Shown: positions 7,823-17,688, counted from the stretch's first letter. The stretch: 64,000 bases of DNA from CBDCVA01 sp965222935 [NCBI: Candidatus Latescibacterota bacterium] (GCA_965222935.1 CBDCVA010000002.1:1612001-1676000); one strand, 5' to 3'. Numbers and translations are program-made. The notes: generated by a model not told the origin, from the letters alone.

Positions 7823-8647
7823 GTGAGCCAACCCTACGCGAGCGTGCGGATGCACGCCTCGGCTGGGGGTAGGCACGTGTCGGGTGCGGAGCGGCTGGTG
7901 CCGCGCGAGGATGCGGCGGAGGCGGCCTCGGCGCTGTTTGCGCGCGGGTGGTCTCACGCGGCGGCGGATCGCTTGACGGTCTCCGTGGAAACCGTCGCCC
8001 CCTCGGCGCTCATGCGCAGGCGAGCCCTGCCCGTACGGACGGCGATGACCCGGACGCCCGAGGGGGCGATGGAATGCACGATCGCGCTCTTGGGTGAGTG
8101 CGGCGTCGCGTCGATGCTGGCCGCTCGGACGTTAAAGCTTTTGCGCGCAGGCCCCGGCCCTGCGGGGCGACCGATGCGAGGGGCGATGATCGTCGATGCG
8201 GTGAGCGGCGAGCGGCTCGAACCCGACCCTGAGAGGGGGGTACGGGTATCGCACATGGATTTCTCCAGGGCGGCGCGGGGTGTGCTCGCGGCGGCGCTGG
8301 GTGCCGTTGGGATCGAGGGGCACAGGCCCATGGAGGCGCTGGCACTGGCGACGAAGGCCGCGACCACGCCGGGGACGGTGGCGGAAGTCTGCATCTCCGA
8401 CGACCCGACGTACACCACGGGGTACGTCGCCTCGGCGCGGCTGGGATACGTGCGGTTGCCGCACATCAAGGCCAAGGGGTCAAAAGCGGGGGGGCGCGCT
8501 CTCTTCGTGGATGGGAATGCACTTGACCTCAAAGCGTACGTCGCGCTGCTCCGGACTGAGCCCGTGCTCGTGGACGCCATCGCGGAGGTGCACCCTCCGG
8601 CGCCCTGGGAGGAGATCCTGAGTGGGCTCTCTTGCCTGGATGGATGA
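7823..8647 (+). CDS. bioW: 6-carboxyhexanoate-CoA ligase (pimeloyl-CoA synthetase)
   Basis: 274 aa. BioW activates pimelate with ATP and CoA to give pimeloyl-CoA, the first committed biotin precursor. Conserved BioW blocks are present: SVRMHAS, VSGAERLV, ALALATKAATTPGTVAEVC, SDDPTYTTGYVA and a Gly-rich GGRALFVD. Start is GTG at 7823 with GAGGGGAGG about 5 bases upstream. The 26-bp overlap with bioF shows they are cotranscribed and probably translationally coupled. bioA, bioD and bioB are not in the window. Confidence 0.92.
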   Translation: MSQPYASVRMHASAGGRHVSGAERLVPREDAAEAASALFARGWSHAAADRLTVSVETVAPSALMRRRALPVRTAMTRTPEGAMECTIALLGECGVASMLAARTLKLLRAGPGPAGRPMRGAMIVDAVSGERLEPDPERGVRVSHMDFSRAARGVLAAALGAVGIEGHRPMEALALATKAATTPGTVAEVCISDDPTYTTGYVASARLGYVRLPHIKAKGSKAGGRALFVDGNALDLKAYVALLRTEPVLVDAIAEVHPPAPWEEILSGLSCLDG

Positions 8648-9788
8648 GCGACTCGCTCTTTTGGAGGCTCAAGGGCGGCGGCGGCGGCTTCGGACGGTTG
8701 CGCGGCGAGCCGGGCCGTGCGTCGAGATCGGGGGCCGAGAGAGGGTCGCGTTCTGTTCGAACGACTACCTGGGGCTTTCGGAGGATCCTCGGGTGATTGC
8801 AGCGGCGCGTGAGGCCGCCGGACGCTGGGGAACGGGCAGTGGGGCGTCGCGGCTGGTCTCGGGGAACCTCGGGCCCTTCGAGGAGCTGGAGGCGCGGCTT
8901 GCGGCCTTCAAGGGGACGGAGGCGGCGCTGGTCTGCGGCTCCGGCTACCTGGCCAACGCCGGCGTACTCCCCGCGCTTGTCGGCTCTGGCGACCTGATCG
9001 TCTCGGATGCGCTCAACCACGCCTCGCTCATCGACGGGTGCCGGCTCTCGCGGGCGACCGTATGCGTGGTGCCGCACGGAGACCCCGATGCAGTCAGGTC
9101 CGCGCTCGCAGGGGCGCCTCGAGACGTGCGGCGGCTGATCGTCACGGACGGCGTCTTCTCCATGGACGGTGACCTGGCGCCCGTGCCGGAGCTCGCGGAG
9201 GTGGCGCATGAGCATGGGGCGATGCTGCTCGTCGACGACGCGCATGGCACGGGCGTGCTGGGTCCGGGCGGAGGCGGGACGCTGGAACACTTCGGCCTCA
9301 AGGGCGCGGCGGATGTCGAGATCGGGACGTTTTCGAAGGCGCTGGGAAGCTACGGGGCGTTCGTGGCGGGTTCACGGCGGCTCTGCGACCATCTGGTGAA
9401 TACGATGCGCTCGTTCATCTTCTCGACGGGCTTGCCGCCACCGGCGCTTGCGGCGGCGGAAGCAGCGCTGGCGATCGTTCAGACGGAACCGGAGCGGAGG
9501 AAACGTCTTGGGGCAAACGTCCGCACCATGCGGCGGTGCCTCGCCCGACGCGGTGTCCCCTGCGCCGATGGCATCACGCCCATCTGCCCCATCATGGCCG
9601 GCGATGCGAACCGGGCCGTGAGTGCCGCTGAGCGCCTGATGGAGGAGGGGTTCTTCATCGGGGCGATCCGTCCGCCCTCAGTGCCCGAGGGGACGAGCCG
9701 CCTGCGCCTGACGATCAGTGCCGTTCACGAACCGGATCAGATCCATCGAGTTGCGGGAGCGGTGGCAAGGGCGCTGGGGGAGAATTGA
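8622..9788 (+). CDS. bioF: 8-amino-7-oxononanoate synthase
   Basis: 388 aa, PLP-dependent alpha-oxoamine synthase. It condenses pimeloyl-CoA with alanine and so uses the product of the upstream gene. Motifs: CSNDYLGLS (substrate site), VSDALNHASLIDG, VDDAHGTGVLG (Asp contacting the PLP ring) and TFSKALGSYG with the PLP Lys. GTG 8622 has GGGAGGAG 7-8 bases upstream; ATG 8640 is the alternative. The overlap with bioW supports an operon. Confidence 0.93.
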   Translation: MGSLAWMDERLALLEAQGRRRRLRTVARRAGPCVEIGGRERVAFCSNDYLGLSEDPRVIAAAREAAGRWGTGSGASRLVSGNLGPFEELEARLAAFKGTEAALVCGSGYLANAGVLPALVGSGDLIVSDALNHASLIDGCRLSRATVCVVPHGDPDAVRSALAGAPRDVRRLIVTDGVFSMDGDLAPVPELAEVAHEHGAMLLVDDAHGTGVLGPGGGGTLEHFGLKGAADVEIGTFSKALGSYGAFVAGSRRLCDHLVNTMRSFIFSTGLPPPALAAAEAALAIVQTEPERRKRLGANVRTMRRCLARRGVPCADGITPICPIMAGDANRAVSAAERLMEEGFFIGAIRPPSVPEGTSRLRLTISAVHEPDQIHRVAGAVARALGEN

Positions 9789-9942
9789 TACAGCCAAAAA
9801 CGCTCGAAATGCTTCATAATGCTGCATGAGTCATTTCCACGATCCAAGAAACAAAATGGCTTCATCGTGGGCATGTCCTGAGAAAGGTTGAACTCCGCTC
9901 GGTGAGGGGGAGGGTGCCATCCGACTTGCCCGGACCGGACGC

Positions 9943-9971
9943 TTGGCAGGATATTTGCCCTGCTGTACATT
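9943..9971 (+). promoter_or_regulatory. Candidate sigma-70 promoter for resB-ccsA
   Basis: TTGGCA (9943-9948), 17 bases, TACATT (9966-9971). It sits in the 289-base gap between bioF and resB, about 107 bases before the resB GTG. The hexamers match consensus at 5/6 and 4/6. Confidence 0.4.
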
Positions 9972-10077
9972 GAGGGGGCTGTGATGGCTTGGGTGACAGC
10001 GTCGTTGCTTCCTATGGCGGCGGGCGCGCGTCAGCTAGAGCGATGCGAGTTGCATTCCCCAATGGGAGAAAGACCGC

Positions 10078-11886
10078 GTGAATCGTTTCCTGGATCGGTT
10101 GTTTGATTTTCTGGCGTCGCTGAGACTGGCCGTCGTCGTTCTGGTGACCTTGCTCGTGGTCCTGACCGTGGCGATGGTCTATGAGTCGGAGCACGGCACG
10201 CCCGCCGTCCGACGCGCCGTCTACAGCGCCCCGTGGTTCGACGGGCTCCTGGCGCTTCTGGGTGTGAACGTGGCGGCTGCGGCGCTCAAGCGTTATCCCT
10301 GGCGCCGGGATCAAATTCCCTTCGTCGTCACCCATGCGGGGATCATCACCATCCTGATCGGCTCGTTCGTCACGCGGCATTGGGGCGTTGACGGGACACT
10401 GGCATTGGCGGAGGGCGAAGAGGGTGCAGTCATCCGCACGCAGAGTAAGCGGTTGGCCGTGGCCGTGCCGTCGCTAGGGGTCCAGCGGATGATCCCCGTG
10501 GACCGTCTGATGGGTCGAACGTTCGAGGGCCAGACTGCGTTTCGGGCGTCGATCGAGGAGACGCCTCTGGTGGTGACGGTGGAAAGTGCTTGGCGCCACA
10601 CGCGGCTGGTGACCTTCTATGCGGAGGACGGTCCCCAGCCGAACCCGGCGGTGCGCGTGCGACTCGAGGGACCGGTGGCTCAGGTGGAGGAGTGGCTGTT
10701 GCCGCACGACCCCGAGCGCCGGACGCTCGACCTGGGGCCGATGACGCTGTCGGCGAAGGTGGCTGCGGATGATGCGGAGGTCCAGGCGTTCCTGGCGTCG
10801 GATGAGAGCGCGCCGGAGATCGATCTGGGGCACTTGGTCATTGGGTTGCCGGGACGGGAGACGCCGGTGCATGTGGAGGTGGGGTCCAACCTCGGGAAGA
10901 GCGTGCCGCTGGATGACACCGGATTCGTGGTGAAGCTGCTCGAACAGATGTCACGGGCGATCGTGGAGGATCGGTACCTGGTCGACCGTGAGGACGCACC
11001 CTCTAACCCGGCGCTCCTGTTCGAAATCTCGGGACCGGAGGGTACGGAATCGCACGTGGCGTTCGCGCGGTTCCCCGATTTCAGCACCCTTCGTGGACAC
11101 GGCGAGGGCTGGAGCGGCATCAAGGCAGTCTACCACGCCTCGTCCGACCACGGTTCGCCGCCGCGCGGCAATGAAGTGACGGTGCTTCTGGGTCCGGGGT
11201 CGGACGCGATGCACGTGCGTATCATCTCCCGCGGGGAGTTGGCTGAAACGGGACCGCTCGCGGTGGGTGAAGCGTGGAGCCTGCCGTGGATGGGGTTCAC
11301 GTTCACGGTCGTCGAGCGGCTCGAACGGGCGCAGGCGCACCAGCAACTCACGCAGGCCGAGGTACCGCAGGACGAGGAGAACGCGATGCCGGCGCTGCAA
11401 GTTCGCGTGGCGGCGAACGGGGCGAGCGAGACCGGTTGGGTGCGCTGGGCGAGCCAACGGCGGTTCAACATCGAACCTGGGCCGGCCTGGGTGGCGTTCC
11501 GCAGCGAGGCGATCCCGATGGGCTTTTCACTGCGCTTGGTGGATTTCGAGAAAGGACTCTACCCGGGGACACGCCGCGCGGCTACCTACAGTAGCAAAGT
11601 GGTTCTGAGAGACCCCGTCGCCGGGATTGACGAGGAGCGTTTGATCTCGATGAACAACCCTCTTAAGCACGGAGGTTTCACGTTGTACCAGTCGAGCTTC
11701 GTGGAAGGGACGCCGGAAATTTCGGTCTTCAGCGTGGGACGTGACCCCGGGCTGGCGACCGTGTATACGGGCTGCATCCTGCTGGTAGGCGGCGTTGCGT
11801 CGATGTTCTACGTCCGGCCAAGGCTGCGGAGGCGCGGGAGGCGAGTCCGAAAATCCGCGAAGACTGTGAGTACGGCAGCAAGTTGA
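10078..11886 (+). CDS. resB: Cytochrome c biogenesis protein ResB/Ccs1
   Basis: 602 aa. Membrane segments lie at about residues 15-35, 55-70 and 80-100, then a long periplasmic domain of about 440 residues, then a C-terminal segment, ATVYTGCILLVGGVASMFYV. FVVTHAGIITILIGSFV is a typical ResB block. With CcsA it forms the System II heme exporter/cytochrome c heme lyase in the inner membrane. GTG start with GGGAGAAAG upstream. The stop overlaps the ccsA leader, giving a two-gene unit. Confidence 0.88.
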   Translation: MNRFLDRLFDFLASLRLAVVVLVTLLVVLTVAMVYESEHGTPAVRRAVYSAPWFDGLLALLGVNVAAAALKRYPWRRDQIPFVVTHAGIITILIGSFVTRHWGVDGTLALAEGEEGAVIRTQSKRLAVAVPSLGVQRMIPVDRLMGRTFEGQTAFRASIEETPLVVTVESAWRHTRLVTFYAEDGPQPNPAVRVRLEGPVAQVEEWLLPHDPERRTLDLGPMTLSAKVAADDAEVQAFLASDESAPEIDLGHLVIGLPGRETPVHVEVGSNLGKSVPLDDTGFVVKLLEQMSRAIVEDRYLVDREDAPSNPALLFEISGPEGTESHVAFARFPDFSTLRGHGEGWSGIKAVYHASSDHGSPPRGNEVTVLLGPGSDAMHVRIISRGELAETGPLAVGEAWSLPWMGFTFTVVERLERAQAHQQLTQAEVPQDEENAMPALQVRVAANGASETGWVRWASQRRFNIEPGPAWVAFRSEAIPMGFSLRLVDFEKGLYPGTRRAATYSSKVVLRDPVAGIDEERLISMNNPLKHGGFTLYQSSFVEGTPEISVFSVGRDPGLATVYTGCILLVGGVASMFYVRPRLRRRGRRVRKSAKTVSTAAS

Positions 11887-11897
11887 GGGGAGCGGTC

Positions 11898-13574
11898 ATG
11901 CGACGACGCGTCAGATGGCTAGCGTTCGCGGCGCTGGCAATGGCTCTAGTAGGTGCCGCCGAGGTTGCGAACGCAGTGGAGGTGGATGGCACGGCGCTGG
12001 CGTCTTTGCGGAGCGTGGCGGTCCAGGACGGCGGTCGTCTCAAGCCCCTGGACACGTTCGCTCGGGAAAGCGTACTCCTGATCACCGGTCGGGAGCGTTA
12101 CCAGGGACGCGACCCCGTGGAACTGCTCCTGGCCTTCGTGGCTCAGCCGGATCGCTGGCAGGTGGAGCGGATGGTCGAGGTGCGCCATCGCCCGCTGAAG
12201 AATGCGCTCGGGCTGGACCCGGACCGCTCGCGCTTCAGCTACGATGAGGTGGTCAGGAGCGAGGCGCTTCAGCGGACCGTGGATGAGGCCTCGGCCAAGC
12301 GGCAGCGCGACGAGAAGCCCACGTCGGTGGAAGAGAAAGCCGAGACGCTCTATCAGCAGGCGGTGCTCCTGCACGCGATCTTTTCGGGCGAGGCCTTACG
12401 GATCATCCCGTTACCGCATGGGGAGAATCAGGCGTGGGTTTCGGTCGCACAGGCGTTGGACAAGCCCTCGGAGCAGGTGGCGCCGGCCGTCAGCGCCTTT
12501 GGGGCGCTCTTGCTTGCACTCAACCAGGGCGACACGGTGGGCTTCCAGATGGCGGCGCAGCAATTGCGGGGGGAACTGGCGATCCTGAATCCGGCGGTTT
12601 ACCCGAACGCGAAGACCCTGGCTCACGAGGTCCACTACAACCGCTTCGCTCCCTTTGAAAAGGCGTGGATGGTATACATTGCGGCACTGGTCCTGCTCCT
12701 GATCGCGTTTCAGGTAGGACGACCGGTCGTGACGGGCGCAGCGTTCGCGGTGCTGGGTCTGGCGTTCGGGCTGCACGCTTACGGGTTCATCCTGCGCATC
12801 CTGATCGCCTGGAGGCCGCCGGTGTCGAACATGTACGAGTCCATCGTCTGGGTCGTGTGGGGCTGCGTGCTGTTCGCTCTGATCTTCGAGGCGGTCTACC
12901 GGGCAAAAGTCTTTGCCGTGGTCGCCGCTGCGATGGGGGCGATTGGGCTCGCGATCGCGCAGAACGTGCCGCTAGATTCGGGGATTACCCCCCTGGAGCC
13001 CGTTCTACGGAGCAACTTCTGGCTGACCGTGCATGTCTTGACGATCACCCTCAGCTATGCCGCATTCACGCTCGCTTTGGGCATCGGCCACATCAACGTC
13101 GGGCTCTATTTGTTCTCGCCTCGGAGGGAGGCGCTCCTGCGCCCGCTGGGGGATTTCCTTTACCGGACGCTCCAGGTGGGCGTCGTGCTCTTGGCCGCGG
13201 GGACGATCCTGGGTGGCGTCTGGGCGGCGTACTCCTGGGGCCGCTTCTGGGGCTGGGACCCCAAGGAAGTCGGGGCGCTGGTGGCGCTTTTGGGCTACGT
13301 GGCGGTCCTGCACGGCCGTATGACGGGCTGGCTGCGCGAATTCGGGACGGCGGTCGCCGCGATCGCGTGCTACACGCTGATTTTGATGGCGTGGTACGGG
13401 GTCAACTTCGTCCTTGGGATCGGCCTGCACAGCTACGGTTTCGGAGCGGGGGGGCTGTCCTACGTCCTGGCTTACCTGGGCTTCGAGGTCCTGTTCGTGG
13501 GCCTGGCCGCCTGGCGCAGGGCCTCGCTGTTGGCCTCCGGGGCGGATGAGCCCGTTCCCGAGCAGGTGGCGTGA
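11898..13574 (+). CDS. ccsA: Cytochrome c biogenesis protein CcsA/ResC (heme handling)
   Basis: 558 aa. The N-terminal part, about 250 residues after a signal-like segment, is periplasmic. It is followed by multiple membrane helices and the tryptophan-rich heme motif WGRFWGWDPKEVGAL, the WWD-type signature of CcsA/CcmF/CcmC, with flanking His (LTVHVLTITLSY, LHSYGFG). It works with ResB to attach heme to apocytochromes. ATG 11898 is chosen because GAGGGGAG stands about 6 bases upstream; an in-frame TTG at 11883 overlaps the resB stop. The soluble N-terminal extension is longer than in minimal CcsA. Confidence 0.9.
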   Translation: MRRRVRWLAFAALAMALVGAAEVANAVEVDGTALASLRSVAVQDGGRLKPLDTFARESVLLITGRERYQGRDPVELLLAFVAQPDRWQVERMVEVRHRPLKNALGLDPDRSRFSYDEVVRSEALQRTVDEASAKRQRDEKPTSVEEKAETLYQQAVLLHAIFSGEALRIIPLPHGENQAWVSVAQALDKPSEQVAPAVSAFGALLLALNQGDTVGFQMAAQQLRGELAILNPAVYPNAKTLAHEVHYNRFAPFEKAWMVYIAALVLLLIAFQVGRPVVTGAAFAVLGLAFGLHAYGFILRILIAWRPPVSNMYESIVWVVWGCVLFALIFEAVYRAKVFAVVAAAMGAIGLAIAQNVPLDSGITPLEPVLRSNFWLTVHVLTITLSYAAFTLALGIGHINVGLYLFSPRREALLRPLGDFLYRTLQVGVVLLAAGTILGGVWAAYSWGRFWGWDPKEVGALVALLGYVAVLHGRMTGWLREFGTAVAAIACYTLILMAWYGVNFVLGIGLHSYGFGAGGLSYVLAYLGFEVLFVGLAAWRRASLLASGADEPVPEQVA

Positions 13575-13628
13575 CGTCCTTGCGGACTCCGGGACGCGGG
13601 TCCTGGCGCCGGAGGCGTAAGCCTTAGC

Positions 13629-14279
13629 ATGGAGCTCTGGGCCGTCCGTCACGGGGAGACGGACTTCAATGCGGAGGGCAGGATTCAGGGGCAACTCCCG
13701 GTGCCGCTTTCGGCGCTGGGTCGGGTTCAAGCGGAGCATCTGGCCGAGCGGCTGAGGGGTGTCCGCTTCGACGCTTTCTACGCCTCCGATCTCGCCCGCA
13801 CGCGTGAGACCGCCGAGACCGTGGAGCGCGCCCTGGAGATGGCCATCCTGTACTTGCCGGCCTTGCGGGAAATCCACTACGGCATCTGGCAGGGCCTCAC
13901 GGTCGACGAGGTGGCGAAGCTCCACCCCGAGGAGGCTGCCAGGCGGAAGGCGGAGCCCCTCCGCTACCTGCCTCCGGGCGGCGAGAGTTGGGTCATGGTC
14001 GGCGAGCGAGTGGTGGCCGAGGTGGAGCGGTTGGCGGCGCGCCATGCGGGCGAGCGCGTCCTGATGGTGAGCCACGGCGGCCCCATCATCAGCCTGGTGA
14101 ACCGCGCTTGGGGTCGCCCCTTGGCCGAGCGCGGCGGCTTCTCGCCTCAGAACACCTCGGTGACGATCCTCGAGATCGAAGGGCCGCTCTGGCGGGTTCG
14201 GGAGCTAGGCTCGGCGGAGCACTTGGAGGCGCTGGGCCCCGATGGCGGAGGCCCCGCCGAGTTCGCTGATAAGTTCTGA
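13629..14279 (+). CDS. Histidine phosphatase superfamily (phosphoglycerate mutase-like) protein
   Basis: 216 aa. It begins AVRHGETDFNAEGRIQGQ, the RHGE motif with the phospho-accepting His. LARTRETAE and the second catalytic His in VSHGGPI follow, with the acid in LREIHYGIW. Substrates in the family include alpha-ribazole phosphate and phosphoglycerates; none can be singled out here. It lies 54 bases after ccsA on the same strand and may share its transcript. Confidence 0.88.
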   Translation: MELWAVRHGETDFNAEGRIQGQLPVPLSALGRVQAEHLAERLRGVRFDAFYASDLARTRETAETVERALEMAILYLPALREIHYGIWQGLTVDEVAKLHPEEAARRKAEPLRYLPPGGESWVMVGERVVAEVERLAARHAGERVLMVSHGGPIISLVNRAWGRPLAERGGFSPQNTSVTILEIEGPLWRVRELGSAEHLEALGPDGGGPAEFADKF

Positions 14280-14373
14280 CCCCGAACGCTGGCAGCGAGA
14301 TGGTGTCATCCTCTTCGAAGGCATGCTCGGGGTGGGTGCTGAGGTTCATGATGGACGTGCGAGGAGGCCCTAG

Positions 14374-15279
14374 ATGATAGTCGAGATGCCCTTCGAACTG
14401 GACGCGGGGCGGCTGGAGGCGACGGGAGAGGCACTGGTTATTCGCGGGGACCTGCAATTGCTCGAAGGAGACGATAAACTCCCCGCCGTCGTGATCTGTC
14501 ACGGCTACAAGGGGTTCAAGGATTGGGGGCACTTCCCGTACGTGGGGCGGAGGCTGGCCGAGGCCGGGTTCGCAGCGGTTGCGATCAATTTCTCCACCAA
14601 CGGCGTCGGCGAGGCCCCGCTGGAGTTCACCGAACTGGGCAAGTTCGCCCGGAGCACCTACCGGCAGGACCAGCGCGACCTGGGACGCGCCCTCGACGCC
14701 ATCACGTCGGGCCGGTTGCCTCACGCTGAAAGGCTGGACCCCAGGCGTATCGGCCTCTTCGGCCACAGCCGAGGCGGCGGGACGGTTATCCTGCGGACCA
14801 GCGGCGACCCCCGGATCAAAGCCGTGGTCTGCACGGAGCCCGTGGCGAGCTGGGAGCTATCGGAGGTGGAAGTGCGCGAGTGGCGGGAGCGCGGCCATCG
14901 CGAAGTCCTTAACGCCCGGACCGGCCAGCTCATGCGCGAGGAGGTCTCCGTCCTCGAGGACTACGAGGCGCATAAGGACCAACTGGACATCGTGGGAGCC
15001 ATGAGCCGGATCAAGGTGCCCGGGTTGATTCTGCGCGGCGATAGCGACTGGGCGAAGGCCAGCGGCGAGTTTCTGATGTCGGTCGCCCCATCCTCGGTGC
15101 GCGAGCACGTGTTGCCGGGCGCGAACCACACCTTCGGGGCCGTCCACCCGTTCCAGGGCACGACCGACGACCTGGAGGAGGCCATCAAGGCGGCCTGCGC
15201 CTGCTTCACCGAGGCGCTTTTCTATCCGACTGAGAATGCGGCCGATGGCCTCCGTGCTACCGCTCGCTTCTTGCGGTGA
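14374..15279 (+). CDS. Alpha/beta hydrolase (dienelactone hydrolase-like)
   Basis: 301 aa. HGYKGFKDWG is the oxyanion strand-loop; GHSRGGG (about residues 129-135) holds the nucleophile Ser; LRGDSDW and GANHTFG provide the acid and His. The fold is a cytosolic serine hydrolase without a signal peptide; the substrate is unknown. Its last 23 bases overlap the convergent gene on the other strand. Confidence 0.85.
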   Translation: MIVEMPFELDAGRLEATGEALVIRGDLQLLEGDDKLPAVVICHGYKGFKDWGHFPYVGRRLAEAGFAAVAINFSTNGVGEAPLEFTELGKFARSTYRQDQRDLGRALDAITSGRLPHAERLDPRRIGLFGHSRGGGTVILRTSGDPRIKAVVCTEPVASWELSEVEVREWRERGHREVLNARTGQLMREEVSVLEDYEAHKDQLDIVGAMSRIKVPGLILRGDSDWAKASGEFLMSVAPSSVREHVLPGANHTFGAVHPFQGTTDDLEEAIKAACACFTEALFYPTENAADGLRATARFLR

Positions 15280-16096
15280 ATTCCTCGACGTCGACGAGCT
15301 GCTCGGTGGGGAGGAATGTGCCGGTGATCTCGACGTACCGGTATCCCTTGTTCGCCGCGGCGATCAGTCCGTCCGCTTTTGCCGAGGGTAGCAGATAATA
15401 GACCTCGCGGCTGTTGATGCCGCTGACACGGGCGCCGTCGGCGTCCTTGGCGCGGCGGATCTTAATGCCGCGCAGACTCCCGTACTCCGCAAGGCTCTCG
15501 TCGAGGCCTCGGCGGGTGATGAGGGCGCTGGTGACATCCACGATGCGGCCATTCATCGTGATCTCGCGTAACGGCTTGCCGCTGTCCTCGACCTCCGGTG
15601 AGTGCTCCACGGCATCGCCGACCTCGATGTTTTCGATGTGGACGGCGCGCTGGGTCTTGTAGATGCTGCCGCTGACTTTGACCTTGTGCCAGAGGAAATC
15701 CGTGGGGACCGCTGCGATCTTCTGCGTCTCCTCCGAGGGCACCAGGAAAAAACAGCGCTTTTCCATGCCCTTGGCCACCGATGCACCTTTGATTTTCGCC
15801 GGGATGAGCGCCAGGAAGGGCGAGCCGTCCTCGCTGTCCTGGGCATCGGCGGTGTAGTCATAGACGGCCTTGAGGTGCGCACGAACGTCGATGAGTTGGC
15901 CCTCGATGGTCACACGCTTGTCTACGGGTTTGTCTCCCCCCCCCGAACCGAGTCCTCGGCGTCCACCCAGTGAGGGACCGCCACCCCCCCCGCCTCCGGG
16001 CACCCCCTGGCCCAGGACCTCGCTGCCCAGGAAGATCACGGCCAGCACCGGCAGCCAGCGCCGGAGCCGTCTGGGGTGTGCGTTCGCGCTTCGCAT
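15257..16096 (-). CDS. Secreted protein of unknown function with two tandem ~100-aa repeats
   Basis: 279 aa from ATG 16096, chosen because AGGGAGAG lies 7-8 bases upstream and a signal peptide (RRLRRWLPVLAVIFLGSEVLG) follows at once; upstream in-frame starts lack a ribosome site. After a glycine-rich linker come two related modules. Both begin with a strand of the form VTIEGQLIDV / ITMNGRIVDV, pass a FFLVPS / YYLLPS strand, and end with a VKVSGS / VEITGT strand plus VHIENIEV / VDVEEFTA. The pattern resembles a duplicated small beta-barrel (OB-like). I recognise no named family. Confidence 0.7.
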   Translation of the reverse strand: MRSANAHPRRLRRWLPVLAVIFLGSEVLGQGVPGGGGGGGPSLGGRRGLGSGGGDKPVDKRVTIEGQLIDVRAHLKAVYDYTADAQDSEDGSPFLALIPAKIKGASVAKGMEKRCFFLVPSEETQKIAAVPTDFLWHKVKVSGSIYKTQRAVHIENIEVGDAVEHSPEVEDSGKPLREITMNGRIVDVTSALITRRGLDESLAEYGSLRGIKIRRAKDADGARVSGINSREVYYLLPSAKADGLIAAANKGYRYVEITGTFLPTEQLVDVEEFTARSER

Positions 16097-16383
16097 CGTC
16101 CGTCTCTCCCTCATGTCGATTGGCAAAAAACGCAAGTTGTCAGAAGGTACACCGGTCGCTTCACCTAACGCAAGTCGTCTCAGGGCGGTGCGTGGACGGT
16201 CGCGCTGTGGCCGAAAGGTCACATGAGCGGCGGCGGCGGGGTCAATTCGTTCGGGCGTTCGCTTGACAGAACCCGCGCACTGACCGATAGTGTGTGCCAT
16301 TCGTCGCGTGGGCTCTGAATGAAGGGACTTACGGCTATGGCATACATGACGGCCGACACCGACTCGGCCCGGGGCGGGCGGCC

Positions 16384-17688
16384 ATGATCGACCGAGATGA
16401 ACTTCAGACCCTCGTGCGCGCCGAGTTGGTGCAGGCCGAGGAAGAAGGCCGCGACGTGGCGGTCATGCGCGAGCGGATTCGAGGCCAGGACCTCGGCGCG
16501 CTGTCCATCGCCGGGCTGATCGAGTTGCAGGATGCGCTCGCCGGGCTACCACAGCGAGCCGATTTCGCTTATGACGAACCGAGCGATCTCGCCTCGATCA
16601 AAGCTGCCAGACCGCCAGGCGGGGCGGGTGAGGCGGCGGTGCCCCCTGATCTCGACGATCGGATCCTGGGCGCATGGCTGGGACGATGCGCCGGCTGTCT
16701 GCTCGGAAAACCCGTCGAAGGCTGGCCGCGCGAATCGATCGTGGCCTACCTGCGAGCCGCCGACGAGTACCCGCTGAGGCAGTACTTCCCGTGGTTGGAG
16801 CCGAACCCGGTGGGCCGGCCGATGCATCGATCGGCCCGCGAAAGCACGCGCGGCGGGATCGTCTGCATGCCGCGCGACGATGACATCGACTACACCATCA
16901 TTGGCCTGCATACGCTGGAACGGCACGGCCGCGGATTCACCACCGAGGACATGGCGGCGGTCTGGCTCGAATGGCTCCCATACCACTGCGTGTATACGGC
17001 TGAGCGCGTCGCCTACCGCAATCTCGTGAACGGATTCGATCCCCAGGACGCTGCGGCTCATCACAATCCCTTCCGGGAATGGATCGGGGCTCAGATACGG
17101 GCCGACGCCTTCGGCTACGCGAGCCCCGGGCGTCCCGAGGCGGCCGCTGCGCTGGCCTTCACGGATGCCGCGCTGTCGCACGTGAAGAACGGCATCTACG
17201 GCGAGATGTGGGCCGCAGCCATGGTGGCGGGTGCCTTCGGCGCCGCCTCGCCGGGTGAGGCGATCCGGGCGGGTCTCGGCCAGATTCCCGCGTCCAGCCG
17301 TCTGGCCGAGGCCCTCACGTGCACGCTCGAGTGGCACGCAGCCGAGCCGAGGTGGGAAGATGCCTGGCGTCGGGTGATGGACGCTTATGGGCATTATCAC
17401 CGGGTGCACACCATCAACAATGCGTGCTGCGTTGCCCTTGGATTGCTCTATGGCGATGGCGATTTCAGCCGCACGATCGGGATCGCGGTGGAATGCGGGC
17501 AGGACACCGACTGCAATGGCGCCACCGCCGGCTCGGTGCTGGGCGCCATGCTGGGCGCCCGGGCCTTGCCTGAGGCGTGGACCGAGCCGCTGAGCGACCG
17601 GGTGCGCTCGGTGGTGGCCGGTTACGACAACGCGTCGATCTCCGATCTGGCGGCGCGAAGTGTCAAACTGGCGCGGTCCGAAGCGTAG
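16384..17688 (+). CDS. ADP-ribosylglycohydrolase (DraG/ARH) family protein
   Basis: 434 aa. The core begins at about residue 95 with ILGAWLGRCAGCLLGKPVEG, then CMPRDDDIDYT (metal-binding Asp cluster) and, near the end, GQDTDCNGATAGSVLGAMLGA, the second Asp pair of the dinuclear Mg site. The N-terminal 90 residues are a helical extension not needed for the fold. Members remove ADP-ribose from proteins, nucleic acids or small molecules; paralogues are numerous in environmental bacteria and most are uncharacterised. ATG 16384 is preferred to the upstream in-frame start at 16294. Confidence 0.83.
   Translation: MIDRDELQTLVRAELVQAEEEGRDVAVMRERIRGQDLGALSIAGLIELQDALAGLPQRADFAYDEPSDLASIKAARPPGGAGEAAVPPDLDDRILGAWLGRCAGCLLGKPVEGWPRESIVAYLRAADEYPLRQYFPWLEPNPVGRPMHRSARESTRGGIVCMPRDDDIDYTIIGLHTLERHGRGFTTEDMAAVWLEWLPYHCVYTAERVAYRNLVNGFDPQDAAAHHNPFREWIGAQIRADAFGYASPGRPEAAAALAFTDAALSHVKNGIYGEMWAAAMVAGAFGAASPGEAIRAGLGQIPASSRLAEALTCTLEWHAAEPRWEDAWRRVMDAYGHYHRVHTINNACCVALGLLYGDGDFSRTIGIAVECGQDTDCNGATAGSVLGAMLGARALPEAWTEPLSDRVRSVVAGYDNASISDLAARSVKLARSEA

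Noticed and set aside
9983-10108. 41-codon plus-strand frame starting ATG between bioF and resB
   Set aside because: It overlaps the resB start, lacks a ribosome site and has no recognisable composition; treated as chance.
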